From NCBI GenBank assembly GCA_900045905.1, contig FCNS01000022.1, forward strand, positions 1 to 64,000: a stretch of DNA of 64,000 nucleotides, given 5' to 3'. Origin of the DNA: Clostridiales bacterium CHKCI001 (GTDB lineage: Bacteria > Bacillota > Clostridia > Lachnospirales > Lachnospiraceae). The notes beneath the pieces are model-generated. The model saw only the letters and a list, made by a program, of their open reading frames with translations, ran no database searches and was not told where the DNA came from. Made by a program: the position numbers and the translations under genes. Below are positions 54,605 through 63,153 of this stretch, piece by piece; the stretch's first letter is position 1; each line of letters starts with the position of its first letter.

Positions 54605-55402
54605 CTATGAAGTTTTCCATTCTCTATGTAGTGCCGCTATAGAATCTATTAAATAAGTTGGACGATAACTGGAATGCTCCACATCTTCTTTCGTGGCTTC
54701 TCCTGTTAGAACAAGTGCAGTATCAATTCCTGCTCTATTTCCACAGGCGATATCGGTATAGAGCCGATCTCCAACAAGTAATGCCTGTGCCTTTATCATA
54801 CCTGCCTTTTTCATTGCAAATTTAACAATTGCGGTATCTGGCTTTCCCATGTATCTTGGTTTTCTTTGTACTGCATGTCCAATCATTTCACAAATAGAAC
54901 CACAATCTGGTATATATCCAAATTCATTCGGACAAACCAAATCTGGATTTGTTGCAATATAATCAACATCTCTCATTGTTAAAACTTTACAAGTATTTTC
55001 TAGTTTCTGATAAGTTAACTGATTATCATAAGAAACTACTACACAAGTAATAGAAATATTATCTGGATCTTGTGTCACAGTAATTCCCTTTTCTTCTAAT
55101 TCTTGAATAAACGAATCGGTTCCAAGCACAAAGATTGTTTCATTCTCATGATGTCTATGTAAGTATTCTGCCGTTACAACTGCTGTTGTTACAAAATCTT
55201 CCTCTTCTACCTCAAGCCCCATTTGTCGAAAAAGTTTTTTATAATCCGTTACACTTTTTGTAGCATTATTCGTAATAAATAGACATTTTCCACCATTACT
55301 TTTGGTATCCTCTAAAAAACTTTTTACTCCATCTAACAATTGTGTTCCTTTACATACTGTTCCATCAATATCCAATAAAAATAATTTTTTTTCATTTAAC
55401 AC
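54605..55402 (-). CDS. HAD-IIA family phosphatase
   Basis: A 265-residue NagD/pNPPase-type hydrolase. Motif I DIDGTVCKG is at 11-19, motif II FITNNATKS, and motif III/IV KPDTAIVKFA with VGDRLYTDIACGNRAG. It lies last in the Ugp-type operon behind a glycerophosphodiesterase. A sugar- or glycerol-phosphate substrate is therefore likely (inference). The start is a GTG after GTGAGGAT. Confidence 0.88.
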   Translation of the reverse strand: MLNEKKLFLLDIDGTVCKGTQLLDGVKSFLEDTKSNGGKCLFITNNATKSVTDYKKLFRQMGLEVEEEDFVTTAVVTAEYLHRHHENETIFVLGTDSFIQELEEKGITVTQDPDNISITCVVVSYDNQLTYQKLENTCKVLTMRDVDYIATNPDLVCPNEFGYIPDCGSICEMIGHAVQRKPRYMGKPDTAIVKFAMKKAGMIKAQALLVGDRLYTDIACGNRAGIDTALVLTGEATKEDVEHSSYRPTYLIDSIAALHREWKTS

Positions 55403-55426
55403 ACATCCTCACCATCCATTTCTTCC

Positions 55427-56173
55427 TCAAAGCGACTCCTCATTCTTTTCATTTCGAATCTGAATTGCTTTTTTCGGCTCATTTGTAATAATTGCATCTA
55501 CGTTTTGTTCGATCAAAAAACGAATATCTTCTTCTTCATTCACGGTCCATACCCGCACATAAAGTTCGCTTTTTTTGTATTGTTCTAAAAAGTCTGCCAT
55601 TTTCACATGATACAAGGCTGGATGTAATCCATCCACACCTGTATCTTTTGCATATCTATCTATATTTAGAATTACATCACTGTATAAATATGCCGTTTCT
55701 GCTTTTGGACAAAATTGTTTTATTTTTTGTACACTATAATGATTAAAAGAAGAATAAATGACTCGCTCTTCTAATCCCATTTTCTGAACGAGATCGACCA
55801 CTGCTTTCTCAATTCCAGCATACCAGTAAATTCCTGTTTTTAACTCAATATTGACAAGTAGATTGGATGGCTTGATTAACTGTAATACTTCTTCTAAAGT
55901 AGGTATTTTCACCTCTTTATACTCTGGATGGGTTCGATGAAAGGAAAATTGTTTCAATTGCTGCAATGTATAATTGCGAATCGCCCCTGTTCCATTGCTT
56001 ACACGATCAATCGTTTCATCATGAGCAACGACTAGCTGCCCATCTTTTGTCATCTGTACATCCAATTCGATGCCATCTGCTCCTTGCTGCATTGCTAATG
56101 CAAATGCTTCCAATGTATTTTCAGGTGCCTCAGCACTTGCACCTCTATGTCCAAAAATTTTTGTTTTTTTCAT
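55427..56173 (-). CDS. Glycerophosphodiester phosphodiesterase
   Basis: A 248-residue GDPD-family enzyme that splits glycerophosphodiesters to glycerol 3-phosphate and an alcohol. The catalytic GHRGASAEAPENTL is at 8-21, ELDVQMTKDGQLVVAHDETIDR is the metal and acid/base block, and VNIELK follows. No signal peptide is present, so it is cytosolic like UgpQ. It is flanked by the solute-binding protein gene (8 bp) and the HAD gene (24 bp). Confidence 0.93.
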   Translation of the reverse strand: MKKTKIFGHRGASAEAPENTLEAFALAMQQGADGIELDVQMTKDGQLVVAHDETIDRVSNGTGAIRNYTLQQLKQFSFHRTHPEYKEVKIPTLEEVLQLIKPSNLLVNIELKTGIYWYAGIEKAVVDLVQKMGLEERVIYSSFNHYSVQKIKQFCPKAETAYLYSDVILNIDRYAKDTGVDGLHPALYHVKMADFLEQYKKSELYVRVWTVNEEEDIRFLIEQNVDAIITNEPKKAIQIRNEKNEESL

Positions 56174-56181
56174 TGTATTGG

Positions 56182-57594
56182 TTACTCCATATTCAGCAAA
56201 TTATATTCCTCAATGGATTTATTAATGGATTGTGCCATGTCTGTCACTGCTTCATCCACGGATTTCTTTCCATTTAACATGTTTTCAATCTCAGATTCTA
56301 CCGTAGCTCTTGCCTCTGGGAATACACTTAATAATGCTCCTACATATTCTGGAGAAGAGTCATGCAGTTGATCAATTGCGGTCTGGAATTGTGGATACTG
56401 TTCAATATTCTGCTTAAATACTTCTTCTTCATGCGCTTCTACTGTTACTGGAAAGTAGCCTGTTTCTGCATTCCAGTAAGCTTGTGACTCAGGAGAAATC
56501 AGGAATTTTACAAACTCCCATGTTGCACGAAGTTTCTTTGGATCATTGTTATTCAATGCCCATAAAGAAGCTCCTCCAATGGAAACACCTCCTTCATCAC
56601 TTTCCTTTACCTTAGGGAAGTATGCAGTACCTACTTCAAACTTTCCATTTACATCTTGCAAAATCTGTTTTAAAGAAGCGGTGGAACCTAGTGTAATTGC
56701 AGACTTTCCAGAAGAAAAGTCAGCTAAACCAGCATCTCCTCCTCGTCCAACATTTGGAGCAAAACCTAAGTCAGATAAATTCTTCCACTGTTCTAATAAG
56801 TTCTTTGCAGCTCCATTTGTATCAAACTCTACTGCAGTTGCTAAGTCATCTCTTCCATTTCCATTATTAGCGTAATTTAATCCCTGTTTTCCAATAAATT
56901 GTTCAAAAAACCATCCATAAACGCCTAAAGAAATGACCTCTCCAGCCCCACCTTTATCTAGTAAATCCTGTCCAATTTCTGCAATTTCTTCTAAGCTGTC
57001 TGGAATTTCTGTAATACCAGCTTTTTCAAACATATCCTTATTATAGTACATCAATGGAGTAGAGGAATTAAATGGCATAGAATATAACGTATTATCAATT
57101 GTATAATAAGCGGCTAAATTTGGCTCAATCTGTGATACATCATATTCATCTTGATCCACACATTCCTGCATTGGAACAATCCAGCCAGACTCCATCATAA
57201 AACGAGTTCCAATTTCGTAGATCTGAACTAAATCAGCCCCCATATTTCCAATTTGAGCACTTTTTAGTTTATTAATTGCATCATCATATTCCCCTTGGTA
57301 TTGTGCATCTACGGTAATCCCATATTCATTTTCGGAATTAAATTTTTCTACCAAAGTATTAATCGCCTCTCCATTGACACCGCCCATAGAATGCCAAAAT
57401 GAAATCGTAGTTCCACTTACTTCTGAAGCATCTGCCATTTCAATTGTATTTGATTCAGAGTCACTTTCTTCTTCTGAACTAGAACCCGCATTTCCAGTCT
57501 GCTGCGATATACTCTGTGTTCCATTTCCACATCCAGCCAATGCCATAATTAACATACTTGCTGCCATTGTTAACGATATTAATTTTTTTCTCAT
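56182..57594 (-). CDS. ABC transporter solute-binding lipoprotein (UgpB-like)
   Basis: A 470-residue lipoprotein with signal ISLTMAASMLIMALAGC and lipidation at Cys22, followed by an acidic S/E linker and a family 1 solute-binding fold (TTISFWHSMGGVNGEAINTLVEKFN). Operon context with a glycerophosphodiesterase points to glycerol 3-phosphate or glycerophosphodiesters. It lies downstream of the ATPase and both permeases, 71 bp from the nearer permease. Confidence 0.88.
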   Translation of the reverse strand: MRKKLISLTMAASMLIMALAGCGNGTQSISQQTGNAGSSSEEESDSESNTIEMADASEVSGTTISFWHSMGGVNGEAINTLVEKFNSENEYGITVDAQYQGEYDDAINKLKSAQIGNMGADLVQIYEIGTRFMMESGWIVPMQECVDQDEYDVSQIEPNLAAYYTIDNTLYSMPFNSSTPLMYYNKDMFEKAGITEIPDSLEEIAEIGQDLLDKGGAGEVISLGVYGWFFEQFIGKQGLNYANNGNGRDDLATAVEFDTNGAAKNLLEQWKNLSDLGFAPNVGRGGDAGLADFSSGKSAITLGSTASLKQILQDVNGKFEVGTAYFPKVKESDEGGVSIGGASLWALNNNDPKKLRATWEFVKFLISPESQAYWNAETGYFPVTVEAHEEEVFKQNIEQYPQFQTAIDQLHDSSPEYVGALLSVFPEARATVESEIENMLNGKKSVDEAVTDMAQSINKSIEEYNLLNME

Positions 57595-57665
57595 TGTTTC
57601 CTCCTAATTAACAGAGCTCTTCTTTTCTTCTTTTTTTATAAAATAGCTCCCTCTTTTCATTATCT

Positions 57666-58577
57666 TTATCCCTTTACTGCTCCAGAGAACATTCCTCGAA
57701 TTAACTGTTTTTGCCCTATGATAAAAATAGAAATAGATGGAATAATAACCATTACAACTCCCGCAATCATCGTTGTGATTGACTGAGAGTCAACGCTATT
57801 CAACATACTAATTCCAATCTGCACCGTTCTAAGAGAATCCGAACCAGTTACTAATAATGGCCACATATACATATTCCAAGCATTAATAAATGTATAGACT
57901 GCCATTGCTCCAATTGCTGATTTTGTAAGCGGAATTAAAATTTTCCAAATAAACCGTAAGTTCGTACATCCATCTAATTTTGCTGACTCATATAAAGAAG
58001 CTGGGAAGGACATATAGAACTGGCGGAATAAGAAAATTCCCATTGCCGATGTTAAGTATGGTAAAATTAAAACTGGATAAGTATCCAAAATTCCCATCTG
58101 TCCAACCGTCAAATAATTGGAAATAATCGTTGCTTCTCCTGGAACCATCATTGTTGCCATTACAAGCATAAATAAGATTCCTTTTCCTTTAAACTCTAAG
58201 AATGAAAAGGAAAATGCTGCTAACGAACAAGAAATAATCTGTCCAATTGTAATACATCCCGCAACTAAGAAGGAGTTTCCAATAAACCGCAGCAATGGAA
58301 CTTTTGTTAAAGCATCTTTAAAATTTTGAAGCGTTGGATTTTTTGGAAGTAAATTCCAATCCGTTGTAAACAATTCTCCTGACGGCATAAAAGCAATACT
58401 GACTGCGTAAAGAAGAGGAAGCAATACGACGAATGCTACCATTATATTTGCAACAATTGTCGTTGCTGTTTTGATTCTTTTTTTCGTCATTGCTTTTTGA
58501 TTCATTGCTTCTTTTAACTCTAGTAGTTCTTCTTTGGACATCCGATTTGTATTTTCTGCTACTGCTGTTGAATTCAT
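57666..58577 (-). CDS. ABC transporter permease (UgpE/MalG type)
   Basis: A 303-residue permease with six helices. The EAA loop that docks the ATPase reads YESAKLDGCTNLRFIWKILIPLTKSA (about 194-219). The N-terminal 38 residues are polar and cytosolic. It overlaps the next permease by 1 bp. It forms the channel with the 58577 product. Confidence 0.9.
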   Translation of the reverse strand: MNSTAVAENTNRMSKEELLELKEAMNQKAMTKKRIKTATTIVANIMVAFVVLLPLLYAVSIAFMPSGELFTTDWNLLPKNPTLQNFKDALTKVPLLRFIGNSFLVAGCITIGQIISCSLAAFSFSFLEFKGKGILFMLVMATMMVPGEATIISNYLTVGQMGILDTYPVLILPYLTSAMGIFLFRQFYMSFPASLYESAKLDGCTNLRFIWKILIPLTKSAIGAMAVYTFINAWNMYMWPLLVTGSDSLRTVQIGISMLNSVDSQSITTMIAGVVMVIIPSISIFIIGQKQLIRGMFSGAVKG

Positions 58578-59446
58578 TAATATTTTACTCCTCTCTTTTC
58601 TAAACGGAACATAATTAATGTAATTACCATAACAATCAAGAATAAAATAACGGACTGCGCCGCTGCACTTCCAAACCGATAATTAAAGAACGCATCTCGG
58701 TAAATGGAATACACAATTAAATTAGTCGTATCATTTGGACCACCTTCGGTTAAGATCTTAACCTGTCCAAATGCTTGGAATGCCTGAATAATATTGACAA
58801 CTAATGTATAGAACATAATTGGACTTAATCCTGGAAGTGTTAGGTTGAAAAACTTTTGCACTCCATTTGCTCCATCTACCGATGCACGCTCATAGATCGT
58901 TTCATCAATGCTGCTAAGTCCCGCTGAGAAATATAGGAAGTTAATTCCACTATTCAGCCATGCAGTTAAAATAGCAACACAGATCAATGCAGTATTTGGA
59001 TCATTTAACCAGTTAATATCGGTTCCAAATAGTTTGTTAATAATACCAATCGTTGGATGCAACATAATTTGGAAAATCATAGCTGCGGAACTGGATGCAA
59101 TTGCCATTGGAAGTGCATATGCCGTACTAAAAGCTCGAATACCTGGAAAGGTTCGATTACAAAGTACCGCCGTAATTAATCCCAAAAGCATACTTACTGT
59201 TACTACAATTACTACAAAAATTAATGTAACTGCTAAACTATTATAAAAGGAAGAAGACTGGAACAAATCAATATAGTTTTGTAAACCAACAAATAGTTTT
59301 GCTTCTCCCATCTTATTTGTTTTATAAAGACTTAAATAAATCGTTTTAAAAAATGGATAAAATAAAAATACCGCAAACAGAATAAAACTTGGTACAATAT
59401 ATAAATATGGTTCTATTCTGCCAGATTTGGCTTTCTTTTGGTTCAA
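58577..59446 (-). CDS. ABC transporter permease (UgpA/MalF type)
   Basis: A 289-residue permease with six helices. The EAA loop reads [25 protein letters not shown] (about 191-215). It overlaps the ATPase gene by 4 bp and the second permease gene by 1 bp, so the three are translationally coupled. Confidence 0.9.
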   Translation of the reverse strand: MNQKKAKSGRIEPYLYIVPSFILFAVFLFYPFFKTIYLSLYKTNKMGEAKLFVGLQNYIDLFQSSSFYNSLAVTLIFVVIVVTVSMLLGLITAVLCNRTFPGIRAFSTAYALPMAIASSSAAMIFQIMLHPTIGIINKLFGTDINWLNDPNTALICVAILTAWLNSGINFLYFSAGLSSIDETIYERASVDGANGVQKFFNLTLPGLSPIMFYTLVVNIIQAFQAFGQVKILTEGGPNDTTNLIVYSIYRDAFFNYRFGSAAAQSVILFLIVMVITLIMFRLEKRGVKY

Positions 59447-60588
59447 AGTTTTCCCTCCTTAAAAAAGATATTTTTCTCCGTTTCCTTATCAAAAATATGT
59501 ATATTTTCTGCATCAAAATATAATTTTACTATATCTCCAGGCTGGCTTTGATTATCTGCTTTTACTCTAGCACAAAACCCTCCATTGTCATGCTCAAAAT
59601 ATAATACAACTTCCGCTCCAAGCATCTCTCTTGCTTCTACTCTTGCTTCTACAATATTATTAGAGACATCAAATCCCATTTCCTTTGCTTCTTCCAACTC
59701 ATAAATATCTTCTGGACGAATTCCAACAATTACTTTCTTTCCTAAATGTCGATTTTTTAATTCTCGTTCCATGCGCTTTACTGGTGTCAAGATTGTTCCA
59801 TTTACATTATTATCTAAATGAAGCAAAGATTTTCCTGCAATCTGCCCGATATATGCAGGAAAGAAATTCATTGCTGGAGATCCAATAAATCCTGCTACGA
59901 ATAAATTAGCTGGATTGTGATAAAGGTTCGTTGGTGTATCAACCTGTTGGATTTCCCCTTTTTTCATAACTACAATTCTTGTTCCAAGTGTCATTGCTTC
60001 TGTCTGGTCATGTGTTACATAAATAATCGTTGTTCCAAGTTCTTTATGAAGTTTTGCTAATTCAATACGCATTTGACCCCTCAACTTTGCATCCAGATTT
60101 GAAAGTGGCTCATCCATTAAAAATGCCTTTGGATTTCTTACAATTGCACTTCCAATTGCAACACGCTGTCTCTGTCCTCCTGACAATTCTTTTGGACGCC
60201 TCTTTAATAAATGATCAATTTCCAGTATTTTTGCAACTTCTTCTACTTTTTCTTTTATTTCCTTCTTTGGTACTTTTCTAATCTTAAGAGAAAATGCCAT
60301 ATTATCAAACACATTCATATTAGGATAAAGTGCATAGTTTTGAAATACCATTGACAGCCCTCTTTCTCCTGGTTCTGCATAGTTACACAACTTTCCATCA
60401 ATCCATAATTCACCATCACTAATTTCCTCTAAACCAGCGATCATTCTCAATGTTGTCGATTTCCCACAGCCAGATGGTCCAACAAAAATAATAAATTCTT
60501 TATCCTTAATATTTAAGTTAAAATCTTTCACTACGCAATTATTATTTTCATATACTTTACAAACATTGCAAAGCTCAATATTTGCCAC
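59443..60588 (-). CDS. ABC transporter ATPase (UgpC/MsmX type)
   Basis: A 381-residue ATPase for a carbohydrate-type importer. Walker [10 protein letters not shown] is at about 37-45, the signature [12 protein letters not shown] near 135, Walker [17 protein letters not shown], and a C-terminal OB-type regulatory domain with GIRPEDIY. It starts at GTG after GGAGGAAGG and heads the operon that runs to the HAD gene. In many Firmicutes one such ATPase serves several importers. The 60589-60782 gap is AT-rich with no gene. Confidence 0.92.
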   Translation of the reverse strand: MANIELCNVCKVYENNNCVVKDFNLNIKDKEFIIFVGPSGCGKSTTLRMIAGLEEISDGELWIDGKLCNYAEPGERGLSMVFQNYALYPNMNVFDNMAFSLKIRKVPKKEIKEKVEEVAKILEIDHLLKRRPKELSGGQRQRVAIGSAIVRNPKAFLMDEPLSNLDAKLRGQMRIELAKLHKELGTTIIYVTHDQTEAMTLGTRIVVMKKGEIQQVDTPTNLYHNPANLFVAGFIGSPAMNFFPAYIGQIAGKSLLHLDNNVNGTILTPVKRMERELKNRHLGKKVIVGIRPEDIYELEEAKEMGFDVSNNIVEARVEAREMLGAEVVLYFEHDNGGFCARVKADNQSQPGDIVKLYFDAENIHIFDKETEKNIFFKEGKL

Positions 60589-60782
60589 TTTTCCTTCCTC
60601 CTTGTTTTATTTTCTTCCCTATTTTAATCTTTAACTTTTTTTTCCAAAAGCAGAAATTTTTTAAATATTGGTTAAGTTCTTTTAAAACTTTGTTATCTAT
60701 ATGTAAATTACCTACTACAATATCAAACATCCCAATTTACTTTTTTCAAAGATCTTGATATTAATACAAAGATAGTATATAA

Positions 60783-61010
60783 GTAGAGGAAATTACAGAA
60801 TATTGTGAGCAATCAAGCTTTCAGAGATTATTGATCAGAGAGAAACATATTTTAGCTTTGGAAAGCCTGAGACGAGAAGAAAATGCTCTCTCACACAAGG
60901 CCCCATTTGGTCCAATGCTTATTTGTCAGGCATCTACAGAAAATATGATGTTTGTTACACATGCTTCCCTGATACTTGATTATAGTGAACCTTGCATCCT
61001 AGCAGTATAA
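60783..61010 (+). pseudogene. PIN-domain (VapC-like) toxin, C-terminal remnant
   Basis: An open frame without a start codon, entered after a TAA at 60780, encodes 75 residues: VEEITEYCEQSSFQRLLIRE...HILALESL, then SHKAPFGPMLICQASTENMM and FVTHASLILDYSEPCILAV. This matches the last half of type II PIN toxins, which normally read HKDPFDRMLIAQA and THD. The acidic residues of both motifs are lost here (DPFD to APFG, THD to THA), and the N-terminal half and the antitoxin gene are missing. It is a dead remnant just upstream of the T-box promoter. Confidence 0.75.
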
Positions 61011-61046
61011 TATAACAGATTATTTATAATATCACCGAATTTTTCC

Positions 61047-61075
61047 TTGACATTATCTCTTATTCCGATTACAAT
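61047..61075 (+). promoter_or_regulatory. Promoter of the T-box leader
   Basis: TTGACA (61047-61052), a 17-bp spacer and TACAAT (61070-61075), placing the transcript start near 61082 at the foot of T-box stem I. Confidence 0.85.
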
Positions 61076-61081
61076 AAAACA

Positions 61082-61356
61082 TAATAAATTGACAAACCTG
61101 TGAGCAAGAGTAGTACCCATAATTGTGTATTTCCAGAGAGCATTGCATCGGTGAGAGCATGTATTATCCGTTATGGAGAATGGACTTGTGAGGGCAAACT
61201 GATTCCGTTTCTGACGGCGTAGGGGCGACGGCATCCATCCGTTATAATTGGAATATGTATTATTGTACATAACAGAGTGTATTCGTAATCGAATAAATTT
61301 AGGTGGCACCGCAGGAGTAATCTCTTGTCCTATTTGTATAGGACAGGAGTTTTTTT
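61082..61356 (+). promoter_or_regulatory. T-box riboswitch, tryptophan specificity
   Basis: A tRNA-sensing leader. Stem I has GAGCAAGAGTAGTA (61102 on), AGAGAGC and the GGTGAGAGC loop. The specifier in GAA-TGG-AC is at 61181-61183, codon UGG, tryptophan. The T-box AGGTGGCACCGC (61301-61312) lacks one G of the usual AGGGTGG. Its TGGC bulge would pair with an NCCA end whose discriminator is G, which fits tRNA-Trp. The terminator stem 61322-61349 (12 bp, one wobble) is followed by T7. It controls the trpB-like gene: uncharged tRNA-Trp allows readthrough. Confidence 0.9.
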
Positions 61357-61370
61357 GTTATCATGATATG

Positions 61371-61401
61371 CAAAAGGAAGCTCCTGTGAAGGTTCCTTTT
61401 G
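61371..61401 (+). terminator. Second hairpin between T-box and trpB
   Basis: CAAAAGGAA and TTCCTTTTG form a 9-bp stem 15 nt after the T-box terminator, extended by TGATA/TTATCA flanks. It has no strong T run. It could be a backup attenuator or an mRNA-stabilising 5' hairpin. Confidence 0.45.
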
Positions 61402-61458
61402 TTATCACCAGAAAACTCCTGTAGAAATTTTTTATTATGGAAAGAAAGGAAGATAATT

Positions 61459-62832
61459 ATGCCAAACAAAGAGATCCCTTATAAAATCTATTTAGAAGAA
61501 AGTGAACTTCCAAAACAATGGTACAACGTGCGTGCTGATATGAAAAATAAACCAGCTCCGCTTTTAAATCCTGAAACATTAAAACCAATGACATTTGAAG
61601 ATTTACGTCCAGTATTTTGTGATGAATTGGTTCGTCAAGAATTAGATGATACAACTGCTTATTTTGACATTCCAGAAGAAATCCAAAATTTCTATAAAAT
61701 GTATCGTCCATCTCCTCTTGTACGTGCCTACTGCTTAGAAAAACAATTGGATACTCCAGCTAAAATTTACTATAAGTTTGAAGGAAACAATACTTCTGGA
61801 AGCCATAAATTAAACTCTGCAATTGCACAGGCATATTATGCAAAGAAGCAAGGTTTAAAAGGTGTTACAACAGAAACTGGAGCTGGACAGTGGGGCACTG
61901 CATTATCTATGGCTTGTTCTTACTTCGGTCTGGATTGTAATGTTTATATGGTAAAATGTTCTTATGAACAAAAGCCATTCCGTCGTGAAGTTATGAGAAC
62001 TTATGGAGCCACCGTTACTCCATCTCCTTCTGACACTACAAAGGTAGGAAGAAAAATATTAGAGGAATTCCCTGGTACTTCTGGCAGTCTTGGATGTGCG
62101 ATCTCCGAAGCTGTGGAAGCTGCTACAACACGAGAAGGCTACCGTTATGTATTAGGCTCTGTTTTATCTCAAGTAATGCTTCATCAATCGATTATTGGAT
62201 TAGAAACAAAAACAGCTTTGGATAAATATGATGTGCATCCAGATATCATTATTGGATGTGCTGGCGGCGGTTCCAACTTAGGTGGACTTATTTCTCCATT
62301 TATGGGTGAAAAGTTAAGAGGAGAACACGACTATCGCTTTATTGCTGTTGAACCAGCAAGCTGTCCAAGCTTCACTCGCGGAAAATATGCTTATGATTTC
62401 TGCGATACAGGTATGGTATGCCCACTTGCGAAAATGTACACACTTGGAAGCGGCTTTATCCCTTCTGCAAGTCATGCTGGCGGACTTCGCTATCATGGCA
62501 TGAGTTCCATTCTTTCTCAGCTATATGATGACAAGTTAATGGAAGCTGTTTCTGTAGAACAAACATCTGTCTTTAAGGCAGCTGTCCAGTTTGCAAGAAT
62601 TGAAGGTATTTTACCTGCTCCAGAAAGCAGTCATGCAATTCGCGTTGCGATTGACGAAGCATTAAAATGCAAAGAAACAGGAGAAGAAAAGACAATTTTA
62701 TTCGGTTTAACTGGTACAGGATATTTTGATTTAACTGCTTATCAAAAATACAATGACGGAATAATGACAGATTACATTCCAACAGATGAAGATTTGGAAA
62801 AAGGCTTTGCAGGTCTTCCAAAAGTAGAATAA
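61459..62832 (+). CDS. trpB: TrpB2-type tryptophan synthase beta chain
   Basis: Pyridoxal-phosphate enzyme of 457 residues that condenses indole with serine. The PLP lysine is in NTSGSHKLNSAIAQA (about 111-125), the glycine-rich phosphate loop is CAGGGSNLGG, and TETGAGQWG is present. Length and the extra N-terminal part (MPNKEIPYKIYLEESELPKQWYN) mark the TrpB2 group, which often works without TrpA. No trpA or other trp gene is near, so indole salvage is likely. The longer frame from 61399 starts in the leader; AAAGGAAG supports the ATG at 61459. Confidence 0.9.
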   Translation: MPNKEIPYKIYLEESELPKQWYNVRADMKNKPAPLLNPETLKPMTFEDLRPVFCDELVRQELDDTTAYFDIPEEIQNFYKMYRPSPLVRAYCLEKQLDTPAKIYYKFEGNNTSGSHKLNSAIAQAYYAKKQGLKGVTTETGAGQWGTALSMACSYFGLDCNVYMVKCSYEQKPFRREVMRTYGATVTPSPSDTTKVGRKILEEFPGTSGSLGCAISEAVEAATTREGYRYVLGSVLSQVMLHQSIIGLETKTALDKYDVHPDIIIGCAGGGSNLGGLISPFMGEKLRGEHDYRFIAVEPASCPSFTRGKYAYDFCDTGMVCPLAKMYTLGSGFIPSASHAGGLRYHGMSSILSQLYDDKLMEAVSVEQTSVFKAAVQFARIEGILPAPESSHAIRVAIDEALKCKETGEEKTILFGLTGTGYFDLTAYQKYNDGIMTDYIPTDEDLEKGFAGLPKVE

Positions 62833-62856
62833 AACCTATTTAAAAAAATACATAAA

Positions 62857-62887
62857 CAAAAGAAACTTCCACTGGAGTTTTCTTTTG
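62857..62887 (+). terminator. Terminator-like inverted repeat after trpB
   Basis: CAAAAGAAA pairs with TTTTCTTTTG with further inner pairing (TCC/GGA). It lies 24 bp past the trpB stop and resembles the hairpin at 61371. Confidence 0.6.
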
Positions 62888-62903
62888 CATATCACGATAA
62901 AAG

Positions 62904-62970
62904 GATGCACGGAGCAGACATTCTTTTGAGGTCAAACATACCCCTTATTAGAATGCATGTTCCGTGCATC
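62904..62970 (+). repeat. Long stem-loop upstream of the MFS gene
   Basis: GATGCACGGA (62904-62913) pairs perfectly with TCCGTGCATC (62961-62970), and ACATTCT pairs with AGAATGcATGT inside. The 67-nt element stands alone in the 62833-63153 gap. No T run follows, so it is not a simple terminator. A seven-codon frame (ATG AAT AAA GTC ATA CGT GTC TGA, near 63118) lies just before the MFS start. Confidence 0.55.
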
Positions 62971-63153
62971 GTTATTTGCAACAAAAAGGCTTACGTACCT
63001 ACTTAAAAATTCTCCCACTTTCCCATTAAATAATAGTAGCAGTTTTTTATTGACTATGATATACTGCAAACGAATTTTAAAAAGCTGTAAAAAGAAAGGA
63101 GTGTTCAGTCAACTACTTATGAATAAAGTCATACGTGTCTGACTGCAAGTGCA

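Noticed and set aside
62957-63142. A 61-codon frame between trpB and the MFS gene
   Set aside because: It starts inside a stem-loop with no ribosome site; only its last seven codons have an upstream AAAGGAG.
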